Source: Akkermansiaceae bacterium (GTDB taxonomy: Bacteria; Verrucomicrobiota; Verrucomicrobiia; Verrucomicrobiales; Akkermansiaceae). From it: DNA of 5,111 nucleotides. The notes under the pieces are model-generated. The model was given only the letters and a program-made list of their open reading frames with translations. It did no database searches and was not told where the DNA came from. Below are positions 1 to 5,068 of this stretch, one piece after another. Location of the stretch: assembly GCA_023300065.1 (NCBI GenBank), contig JALZWJ010000169.1:1-5111 (forward strand), in the 5' to 3' direction. The position numbers were made by a program, and so were the translations under genes. Position 1 is the stretch's first letter. Every line of letters starts with the position of its first letter.

Positions 1-2
1 GC

Positions 3-854
3 TATGGAACGGAGAAGGTGGCAGGGCAGGAGATCTTCTTTCGGGAAGCTGGAGATCTGATTAAGCCGGCGCTGGTCCTCTTACATGGTTATCCATCCTC
101 CAGTCATATGTATCGGAACCTTATGGCTCACCTCGCTGCCGACTACTATTTGATCGCGCCGGATTACCCGGGCTTTGGAAACAGTAGTCATCCATCCGTT
201 GCAGATTTTGACTACACCTTCGACAACCTTGCGGTCGTGATCGATGCCTTTCTTGAGAAGCGTGGGCTTCAGAAATACTCGCTGATGATTCAGGATTTTG
301 GTGCTCCGGTTGGGTTTCGCATCGCGACGAAACATCCTGAGCGGGTGCAGTCGTTCATCATTCAGAATGGAAATGCTTACGACGAGGGGATGGACCGAAA
401 GACTTGGGCCGGCGTGATGGCTTTTTGGAAAGATAGGACCCCTGAAAATGCCGCAAAACTAGACCCGGCGTTTACGCTGGAAGGTCTGAAGTGGGAATAC
501 ACGCATGGGACCCGTCATCCCGAAAAAATCTCGCCAGATAATTGGAATCTCGATTTTGTGAATCACAGCAAGCCGGGCACGAAACAGATTATGCTGAACC
601 TCTTTTATGACTATCAGAATAATCTCAAACTCTATCCTGAGTGGCAGGCGTATCTTAAGAAGCACCAGCCGCCTGCCTTGATCGTATGGGGCAAGGGAGA
701 CGCTTACTTTCCTGTTCCTGGCGCTGAGGGATACAAGCGGGATCTGAAAGATGTCGATTACAATATCCTAGATACTGGCCACTTTGCGCTGGAGGAGGAC
801 CACGTCCTCATTGCTGAGAAGGCGAAGGCTTTTTTAGCGAAGCGGATTAAGTAG
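3..854 (+). CDS. Alpha/beta hydrolase, Asp-nucleophile (epoxide hydrolase/dehalogenase-like), 5' end probably cut by window
   Basis: Cytoplasmic alpha/beta-hydrolase-fold enzyme; the substrate cannot be read from sequence. Numbering from the GTG at base 18 (278 residues): oxyanion-hole motif HGYP at 23-26 followed by SSSHMYRNL, the conserved APDYPGFG strand/turn at 48-54, nucleophile elbow IQDFGAP with Asp93, acid Asp228 in WGKGDAYF, and His255 in DTGHFALEE. The triad is therefore Asp-Asp-His, as in epoxide hydrolases and haloalkane dehalogenases, not the Ser-type esterases. The residue after the nucleophile is Phe, where dehalogenases usually have the halide-binding Trp, so a dehalogenase is less likely. 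A cap domain fits residues about 120-210. The frame stays open upstream of the GTG to the left edge (codons read YGTEKVAGQEIFFREAG), and relatives commonly start with a similar stretch before FYREAG. I therefore treat GTG18 as an internal codon and the gene as 5'-partial. It converges on the haem gene, with 37 bases between the stop codons. Confidence 0.88.
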   Translation, partial: YGTEKVAGQEIFFREAGDLIKPALVLLHGYPSSSHMYRNLMAHLAADYYLIAPDYPGFGNSSHPSVADFDYTFDNLAVVIDAFLEKRGLQKYSLMIQDFGAPVGFRIATKHPERVQSFIIQNGNAYDEGMDRKTWAGVMAFWKDRTPENAAKLDPAFTLEGLKWEYTHGTRHPEKISPDNWNLDFVNHSKPGTKQIMLNLFYDYQNNLKLYPEWQAYLKKHQPPALIVWGKGDAYFPVPGAEGYKRDLKDVDYNILDTGHFALEEDHVLIAEKAKAFLAKRIK

Positions 855-864
855 GGAAGAGGAG

Positions 865-884
865 CCGGGGAGCCGGGCGTTTTT
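865..884 (+). terminator. Weak terminator-like hairpin after the hydrolase gene
   Basis: Ten bases after the hydrolase stop, CCGG-GGAG-CCGG can fold into a 4-bp all-GC stem, followed by GCG and five T residues. The stem is short, and the same bases also form a direct repeat of GAGCCGGG, so this may not be a true intrinsic terminator. Its position between two convergent genes is where one is expected. On the minus strand no U-tract follows the stem. Confidence 0.3.
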
Positions 885-891
885 AAGTGCT

Positions 892-1722
892 TTAGAGGCA
901 GATTCGTTTGAAGAGCTCGTTGAGCGGGAGTTGCATGCCGATGTAGAAGTCGCCGAAGTCGGCGTAGCGCGCTGAGACTTCATCGAAGCGCATTTCGTAG
1001 ACGATGTTTTTGATTTCGATGGTGTCTTTGGCGAGGAGGGTGACGCCCCATTCGTGTTCGTCGAGGCCGGTGGAGCCGGTGATGAGTTGGAGGATTTTTC
1101 CGGAGTATTTGCGGCCGGTCTTCATGTGGCCTTTCATGAGCTTGGCGCGAGCATCATGATCGAGCATATACCAGTTGTAGTCATCATGCGCAGCGCGGCG
1201 CTTTGACATGGGGTAAAAGCAAATGGCGGGCCAGTCTGGGAGGACGGGATACATGCGGTGCTTCAGGTAGTGGACCATGCGGTCGTCAAAGTCCTTGAGC
1301 GCGGCGATGTATTCCTCGCTGCCCTCAGTCATGCCTTCCTCACCGATGAGGGTGTCTTTACCGTATTTTTCACTCGTGGTGGTGTATTCGGAGCGCTCGG
1401 TTTGGGAGAGGTATGAGTAGGTGGGGGTGAGGACGTCGACCCCGAGTGCGAGGGTGAGGCGTTTTTCGAAATAAGTGGCGTCGAGGAGGTCCGGGGTGAG
1501 GAGCATGAAGCCGATGTCGGCCTTTGGGGTGGCGATGGCGTAGATGAGGAGTTGGGTGTCTTCGTGAGCGCGAATCTCTTGGACGAGTTCGCTGAGCTCG
1601 GTCTTGGCTTGACGCTGTTCACCGTCTGTGAGGAGGGACCACTGGCTGTGGTCGATTGAGTAAAAGAGGTGCATGACGTGCCAGCCTTCAGCGGGCACGA
1701 GAGTGGTGGGAGAATCTGACAT
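892..1722 (-). CDS. hemQ: HemQ/ChdC-type coproheme decarboxylase (chlorite dismutase superfamily)
   Basis: This 276-residue protein is predicted to convert coproheme III to haem b by two H2O2-dependent oxidative decarboxylations, the last step of the coproporphyrin-dependent haem pathway, in the cytoplasm. Visible family signatures are SYLSQTERSEY (103-113), YPMSKRR (170-176), GHMKTGRKYSGKI (198-210), GLDEHEWGVTL (219-229) and VYEMRFDEVSARYADFG (241-257). By family comparison, Tyr170 and Lys174 (Y-x3-K) match the catalytic Tyr and nearby Lys of Firmicutes HemQ, and His199 the proximal haem ligand. Gln212 lies 13 residues later, where those HemQs have Gln and true chlorite dismutases have Arg. 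Chlorite dismutation is therefore unlikely. Length is slightly above the usual ~250. The ATG is 6 bases after the upstream membrane-protein stop, so the two are probably co-transcribed. No clear Shine-Dalgarno is seen before it (AGAGCCCAATAAAACATT). Confidence 0.9.
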   Translation of the reverse strand: MSDSPTTLVPAEGWHVMHLFYSIDHSQWSLLTDGEQRQAKTELSELVQEIRAHEDTQLLIYAIATPKADIGFMLLTPDLLDATYFEKRLTLALGVDVLTPTYSYLSQTERSEYTTTSEKYGKDTLIGEEGMTEGSEEYIAALKDFDDRMVHYLKHRMYPVLPDWPAICFYPMSKRRAAHDDYNWYMLDHDARAKLMKGHMKTGRKYSGKILQLITGSTGLDEHEWGVTLLAKDTIEIKNIVYEMRFDEVSARYADFGDFYIGMQLPLNELFKRICL

Positions 1723-1728
1723 AATGTT

Positions 1729-2628
1729 TTATTGGGCTCTAGTTGTGGCTGAGATACGGGCTTTTACTAGGGGCTCGTTATCATCTCCTATGTCACCCTC
1801 GGTGATGGTCATGGACCAGGGGGGGATGTCTTCGTTTGCGTAGGAGTTGATGGCGGAAGGATTTGTGAAGCCCGCGGTCGAGAAGATTTCGATCTGGTTT
1901 GAGCCACTCCGCGCGAATTTACCGTCTTGGACGAGGAGGTTGATGGTGTCGCCGATCAGTTCCTTTTCTCCGTCACGGAAGCTTACGCGAAGGGTGGTTG
2001 ATTGACCTTCGCTGAGGGTGATGCTGGCGCAGGGAATGAGCTTGGCTTGGATGATGACGCCGATATCGGCATTTTCGCCCTTACGGAGGGGTTTGCGCCA
2101 CCAAGTTTCTACGGATTCGATGGTGAGGTTCTGGCCTTTTGCTGGGTATTCATCTTTAAATGCGATGATCTCTCCTTGAGGAGCTTGGCTTAGGAAGGTT
2201 GAAATTCCCCAAGCCATGGCGCCAATGAGGCAGGCAACGACGATCAGGAGACTGATTTTTTCAAAGATTGAGACGGGTGTTGTGTCTTTTGGAGCTTCAC
2301 GGGTGCGTCCCTCGGTTTTTTTGGGGAGTTTTGGCTCAGTTTGGGGCTTAGTGGGCTCGTCGGCCGGGACTTTTTTTTCAATTTCGTCCCCAATTTCGTC
2401 TTCAGGGCCGTCTGGGAAATCGGACTCATTATTTTTCGAAACTACTTCTGTCTTTGGTGACGAGGTTTTTTTGGCCTTTTCTTTTTTGAGGGCAGGCCTT
2501 GTTTCGGTTGTTTCAGGCTTGTTGGTATCAAGATCGTCGTCCCCGAGATCCCAAAAATCCTTCGGAGCTTGGGGCGCAGTCTTGTTGCGGCCTGATTTGG
2601 AAGGCTTTTTACGCGGCTTCTTACTCAT
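1729..2628 (-). CDS. Unrecognised single-pass membrane protein with charged cytoplasmic region
   Basis: I do not recognise a named family. The 299-residue product has three parts. Residues 1-118 are low complexity and rich in Lys, Pro, Glu, Asp and Thr, with a basic start (KKPRKKPSKSGRNK) and the motif DFWDLGDDDLD at 24-34; this region is probably disordered. Residues about 125-146 (ISLLIVVACLIGAMAWGISTFL) are one hydrophobic helix with positive charges before it, suggesting type II (N-in) topology and no cleaved signal peptide. Residues 147-299 look like a folded, beta-rich extracytoplasmic domain with one Cys (Cys200). It lies 6 bases upstream of hemQ on the same strand, so it shares its transcript and may have a haem- or envelope-related role; that is inference from position only. 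The start is the first ATG after the divergent intergenic region. The bases before it (CTCCCCTCAACACTT) contain no Shine-Dalgarno. The coding strand carries three A-runs of 7-8 bases in the linker. Confidence 0.8.
   Translation of the reverse strand: MSKKPRKKPSKSGRNKTAPQAPKDFWDLGDDDLDTNKPETTETRPALKKEKAKKTSSPKTEVVSKNNESDFPDGPEDEIGDEIEKKVPADEPTKPQTEPKLPKKTEGRTREAPKDTTPVSIFEKISLLIVVACLIGAMAWGISTFLSQAPQGEIIAFKDEYPAKGQNLTIESVETWWRKPLRKGENADIGVIIQAKLIPCASITLSEGQSTTLRVSFRDGEKELIGDTINLLVQDGKFARSGSNQIEIFSTAGFTNPSAINSYANEDIPPWSMTITEGDIGDDNEPLVKARISATTRAQ
2379..2400 (-). repeat. 12-bp tandem repeat (1.8 copies) inside the membrane-protein linker
   Basis: CAATTTCGTC occurs at 2379-2388 and again at 2391-2400, separated by CC, giving a 12-base period in frame with the gene. 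It encodes the doubled acidic motif DEIGDEIE (around residues 77-84). It sits directly beside an 8-base T run (2371-2378; A8 on the coding strand). It looks like a recent slippage duplication that preserves the frame. Confidence 0.6.
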
Positions 2629-2739
2629 AAGTGTTGAGGGGAGATAATCATCAGGCGAGAGACATGCAATGCGAGAATCAATGAAGCAAAAAGTGATTGC
2701 ACTTTAGCTTTAGGGGGCGAAGAATTTGAAGCACAAGCC

Positions 2740-2979
2740 ATGGCAGACCTCGAAGACAAAAATCCAGAAAGTATTGCAGGTAAATTTTACGTCGATTCTC
2801 AATGTATCGACTGTGATCTGTGCCGCGAAACTGCACCTGAAAACTTTCAGCGCTCTGATGACGAAGGATATTCCTATGTCTACAAGCAGCCTGAGAATGA
2901 AGAAGAAAAAGCCCTTTGCATGGAGGCCTTGGAAGGTTGCCCGGTCGAAGCGATTGGCGAAGATGGAGCTGAAGGATAG
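2740..2979 (+). CDS. Small 4Fe-4S ferredoxin (single cluster)
   Basis: An acidic 79-residue protein predicted to carry one low-potential [4Fe-4S] cluster and act as a soluble cytoplasmic electron carrier. Cluster ligands follow the monocluster pattern: Cys22-x2-Cys25-x2-Cys28 in QCIDCDLCRETAP, and Cys67 in GCPVEAIG. Cys60 is a fifth cysteine. The YVDSQCIDCDLC and GYSYVYKQPE blocks match short ferredoxins I associate with Verrucomicrobia and Bacteroidetes. The redox partner is not in the window. ATG2740 is chosen because it gives the family-like N-terminus with GKFYVD about 20 residues before the first Cys motif; only a weak GAAG (2728-2731) precedes it. It is first in a rightward cluster, and its stop lies 9 bases before the DciA-like gene. 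Confidence 0.92.
   Translation: MADLEDKNPESIAGKFYVDSQCIDCDLCRETAPENFQRSDDEGYSYVYKQPENEEEKALCMEALEGCPVEAIGEDGAEG
2972..2976 (+). promoter_or_regulatory. Possible Shine-Dalgarno for the DciA-like gene
   Basis: AAGGA lies in the last codons of the ferredoxin gene, 12 bases before the ATG at 2989. The spacing is longer than ideal, but it is one of the few Shine-Dalgarno-like sequences before any start in the window, and it supports the ATG2989 choice. Confidence 0.4.
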
Positions 2980-2988
2980 ATTTCTGCC

Positions 2989-3384
2989 ATGTCTCGTAAA
3001 CCGGGTTCTAAGAAGGCGAAGAAGCTGACCCGGAGAAATATGCGTGCTGACATCGTCAGCCAATGGGTTGGCGCAAAGCGGCCACTCGATCTGAATAAAA
3101 ATATCACCGAGCCCTCCTTTCATATTGAGGCGATTTTAGAATCGATCGGACTCAGAGGCGGGCTGGATGAAGAACGGGTCAAGGAAGCTTGGAGCACCCT
3201 TGCTGGGGAGTTGATCTCAAAGCAGACCGAGCCAGTTTCCATCCGCAAGGGCTGCCTTACCTTGAAGGTCTTGCAGCCTGCGATGCGATACCATTTGGAG
3301 CAGCTCAAACCCGGCCTCCTCCGCAAGCTGCAAGCGGAATTAGGAAACGAGAATATTCTCTCACTCCGCTTGACGATTGGCTGA
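2989..3384 (+). CDS. DUF721/DciA-like protein
   Basis: 131 residues. The N-terminal ~40 are very basic (KPGSKKAKKLTRRNMR) and could contact nucleic acid. Residues about 45-130 match the DUF721 layout: helix with LESIGLRGGLDEERVKEAWSTLAGELISKQTEPVSI, the conserved Trp68, then KGCLTLKV, and the amphipathic helical end HLEQLKPGLLRKLQAELG...ILSLRLTIG. Family members include DciA, which in Vibrio and other bacteria lacking DnaC/DnaI helps load the DnaB replicative helicase. The fold resembles a KH-type domain. Classic DciA and other DUF721 proteins are hard to separate by eye, so no symbol is given. It lies 9 bases after the ferredoxin stop and 13 bases before the preferred start of the HAD gene, so co-transcription is likely although the functions look unrelated. 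Confidence 0.82.
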   Translation: MSRKPGSKKAKKLTRRNMRADIVSQWVGAKRPLDLNKNITEPSFHIEAILESIGLRGGLDEERVKEAWSTLAGELISKQTEPVSIRKGCLTLKVLQPAMRYHLEQLKPGLLRKLQAELGNENILSLRLTIG

Positions 3385-3397
3385 ACAATCAGAGTTC

Positions 3398-4039
3398 ATG
3401 AAATACCGCGCGCTTCTTTTTGATTGGTCTGGGACTTTGGTCGATGACCTCCCACCGACTCTTTATGCCACAAATGCCGTGCTGGCAGAGTATGAGGTCC
3501 CCGCGATGAGCCGGGAGGAGTTCCGCGCACGGTTCCGGTTACCTTACCCTGAGTTTTATGAGGAAGTCCTCCCCGGGGTTGCCGTCGCGGATTTGGAAGA
3601 TGACTTTCGGGCCGCTTTTAGGGAATCGCCTGAGGGGGTCACGGTTCTGCCTCATGCCCGTGAGATGCTGGAGTGGTGCCGTAAGCAGAAGATCCGCTGC
3701 TTTGTTCTTTCTAGCATGGATGTGGGGATTTTTACCGAGCAAGCCCGTGCCTTTGGGCTGCTTGACTACTTCGAGGCTATCTATGCTGGAGTCATTGATA
3801 AGCGGGACCTCATTGGGAAAATCATGAAAACTCACGAGCTCGATCTTCCTACAACGGCTTTTCTCGGGGACATGGCGCATGACATCGTGACCGCGCAGCA
3901 TGGTGGCATTGATTCACTAGCCCTCGCAACTGGCTATGATCCGGTCGAGCGACTCCTGAAAAATAACCCTAGCTACCTTTTCGATGATTTAGAAAAAGTC
4001 CGTCAGTGGCTTGATCCCTCCACCCCTCTCCAAATATGA
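3398..4039 (+). CDS. HAD-superfamily phosphatase-like hydrolase (phosphoglycolate phosphatase-like)
   Basis: 213 residues from ATG3398, a soluble Gph/PGP-like HAD protein with an alpha-helical C1 cap (about 18-85). Motif I is LFDWSGTLVDD with nucleophile Asp9. Position +2, usually the Asp general acid (DxDGT), is Ser11. Motif II is Ser105/Ser106 in FVLSSMD, motif III Lys is probably Lys135 (VIDKRDLIGK), and motif IV is FLGDMAHD with Asp158 and Asp162 binding Mg2+. The substrate is unknown; phosphatase activity on a small phosphomonoester is the default inference. A TTG at 3377 would add seven residues and overlap the DciA-like gene by 8 bases. I prefer ATG3398 because MKYRALLFDWSGT is the normal HAD N-terminus, though no Shine-Dalgarno precedes either. 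The stop overlaps the folB start as ATGA (4036-4039), which implies translational coupling and suggests a role near pterin/folate synthesis. Confidence 0.88.
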   Translation: MKYRALLFDWSGTLVDDLPPTLYATNAVLAEYEVPAMSREEFRARFRLPYPEFYEEVLPGVAVADLEDDFRAAFRESPEGVTVLPHAREMLEWCRKQKIRCFVLSSMDVGIFTEQARAFGLLDYFEAIYAGVIDKRDLIGKIMKTHELDLPTTAFLGDMAHDIVTAQHGGIDSLALATGYDPVERLLKNNPSYLFDDLEKVRQWLDPSTPLQI

Positions 4040-4392
4040 ATGATCAGATTGTGATTCGTGGCCTCCAGTTGAGTTGCCGCATTGGCGTTCCTGTTGAGGA
4101 AAGAGCTGACCGGCAAGATTTAAGAGCTCACCTGGTTCTCGATGTCGCTCCATTCCCAAAAGAGGACTGCATTGATGGGACTGTGAATTATAAAGAGGTT
4201 TCAGATGGGGTCCGGGAGCTCGCTGGGGCAGGGGAGAGGCAATTGATAGAGACCCTCGCTCAAGACATTGCGGCCTTCATTCTCAATGGATACCCCGTGT
4301 TACATGTCCGAGTGGAGCTGGAGAAGTTCATCCTCCCTGAAACCGATTGGGTCGGCGTGATCATTCATCGGTCTGCTTTGAAGCGAGATTGA
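4036..4392 (+). CDS. folB: Dihydroneopterin aldolase (FolB family)
   Basis: 118 residues, the normal length for FolB. The enzyme splits 7,8-dihydroneopterin into 6-hydroxymethyl-7,8-dihydropterin and glycolaldehyde in folate synthesis, as a cytoplasmic oligomer (usually an octamer) of T-fold units. Visible motifs are IGVPVEERADRQ (16-27), GTVNYKEV (48-55), QLIETLAQDIA (69-79) and the VELEK strand before ILPETDWVGVIIHR (99-112). Aligned by eye with the S. aureus enzyme, Glu22, Tyr52, Glu72 and Lys97 occupy the conserved active-site positions. The epimerase FolX is the main alternative and is not excluded, but FolB is more likely outside enterobacteria. The segment after LVLDV is a few residues shorter than in S. 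aureus. The ATG overlaps the upstream stop (ATGA) with no Shine-Dalgarno, as expected for reinitiation. No folP or folK is in the window. Confidence 0.88.
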   Translation: MNDQIVIRGLQLSCRIGVPVEERADRQDLRAHLVLDVAPFPKEDCIDGTVNYKEVSDGVRELAGAGERQLIETLAQDIAAFILNGYPVLHVRVELEKFILPETDWVGVIIHRSALKRD

Positions 4393-4403
4393 ACGTGCAG
4401 AGA

Positions 4404-4421
4404 GACAATTTGTCCCATAAT
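4404..4421 (+). promoter_or_regulatory. Possible promoter/operator for the sigma-factor gene
   Basis: A perfect 11-base dyad GACAA-T-TTGTC (4404-4414) is followed one base later by CATAAT (4416-4421), a 5/6 match to a -10 hexamer. No good -35 sits 17 bases upstream; the nearest TTGAAC (4389-4394) is 21 bases away. This arrangement could be a repressor site overlapping a promoter, but a dyad this short can arise by chance. Confidence 0.22.
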
Positions 4422-4432
4422 ACTATCCCCGA

Positions 4433-4454
4433 AGGGCCTCTGCCCTCTTTATTT
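4433..4454 (+). terminator. Weak terminator-like hairpin between folB and the sigma-factor gene
   Basis: AGGGC-CTCT-GCCCT forms a 5-bp stem with a tetraloop (4433-4446), followed by the T-rich stretch CTTTATTT. It would end or attenuate folB-cluster transcription just before the sigma ATG at 4463. The U-tract is interrupted, so it could instead be a 5'-leader hairpin of the sigma transcript. No Shine-Dalgarno follows it. Confidence 0.3.
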
Positions 4455-4462
4455 CCTGCCTA

Positions 4463-5068
4463 ATGCCCACCGAGCCCCAGCCTGAGCCCTTACCGAAGGT
4501 CGATCCCGATCAAGAGCTGGTTCGCCGTGCCCAAGAAGGTAGCACTCAAGCCTTTGACGAGTTGGTCGTTAAGTTTAGCCCTCGGCTCTACGGGATGGTC
4601 TACCACATGACCTCGAATAAAGAGGATACGCACGACCTCCTGCAGGAAATCTTTGCGAAAGCGTATCGTTCCCTGAAGCGCTTCCGTGGAAAATCGAGCT
4701 TCTATACTTGGATTTATTCTATCGCGACCAATATGACCCTGAATTTCCTAAAAAAGAGGAAGCGCCGCGTCGCCTGGAGCTTAGATGACGTTGATTCGGG
4801 CATTCAAAATGACGAGGCAATGGTCGATATCGGGCACTCCGCGAACCCCCGTCATCAAAGTAATGTGCACGAACTTCAAAAAAAATTGAACGAAGCGATG
4901 CTTTCGTTGTCAGAAGACCACAGAGCAGCTGTTACAATGTTCGACATTCAAGGGATCTCCCATTCTGAAATCAGTAAGATCCTTAAAGTATCGGAAGGAA
5001 CAGTCCGCTCCAGACTCTTTTATGCGCACAAGCAATTACAAGGGCACTTACAAGAATTCATCCGCTAA
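4463..5068 (+). CDS. ECF-family RNA polymerase sigma factor (RpoE-like)
   Basis: A 201-residue group 4 sigma factor that directs RNA polymerase to a specific promoter set. A short Pro/Glu-rich start (1-16) precedes sigma region 2 at about 18-100: the QELVRRAQEGSTQAFDELV helix, DLLQEIFAKAYRSLKRF (58-74, core-binding) and FYTWIYSIATNMTLNFLKKRKRR (80-102, -10 recognition/melting). A linker (103-136) with an acidic stretch follows. Region 4 spans about 138-198, with the helix-turn-helix ISHSEISKILKVSEGTVRSRLFYA (165-188) for -35 recognition. There is no region 1.1 or region 3, as expected for ECF. The controlled regulon cannot be read from sequence. An anti-sigma factor often follows such genes, but the window ends 43 bases downstream. 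The ATG is placed after an in-frame stop-rich leader and gives a normal length, but no Shine-Dalgarno is visible (CTTTATTTCCTGCCTA). Confidence 0.93.
   Translation: MPTEPQPEPLPKVDPDQELVRRAQEGSTQAFDELVVKFSPRLYGMVYHMTSNKEDTHDLLQEIFAKAYRSLKRFRGKSSFYTWIYSIATNMTLNFLKKRKRRVAWSLDDVDSGIQNDEAMVDIGHSANPRHQSNVHELQKKLNEAMLSLSEDHRAAVTMFDIQGISHSEISKILKVSEGTVRSRLFYAHKQLQGHLQEFIR

Noticed and set aside
861..877. GAGCCGGG direct repeat as an attachment or integration site
   Set aside because: It consists of two adjacent 8-base copies with no flanking mobile gene or tRNA; it is better explained as simple GC-rich sequence around a weak hairpin.
2216..2647. 143-residue open frame on the plus strand opposite the membrane-protein gene
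   Set aside because: It is the antisense shadow of a low-complexity Lys/Glu/Pro gene, giving Ser/Phe/Gly-rich sequence without a recognisable domain. The minus-strand frame has a clear membrane helix and operon context.
2629..2739. Sigma70-type promoters in the divergent intergenic region
   Set aside because: The best leftward pair (TTGCAT, 17-base gap, TATCTC) matches only 3/6 in each box, and no better rightward pair was found. Promoters probably exist here but cannot be placed.
2726..3028. 100-residue plus-strand frame overlapping the ferredoxin, TTG start
   Set aside because: It is out of frame with the ferredoxin, begins with a rare start codon and has no recognisable motif.
2710..3123. 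137-residue minus-strand open frame opposite the ferredoxin
   Set aside because: It overlaps the certain ferredoxin (Cys motifs) and the start of the DciA-like gene, and its product shows no coherent domain.
3377..3400. Upstream TTG start for the HAD protein
   Set aside because: It would add seven residues not typical of HAD N-termini and overlap the preceding gene; ATG3398 gives the usual MKYRALLFD start.
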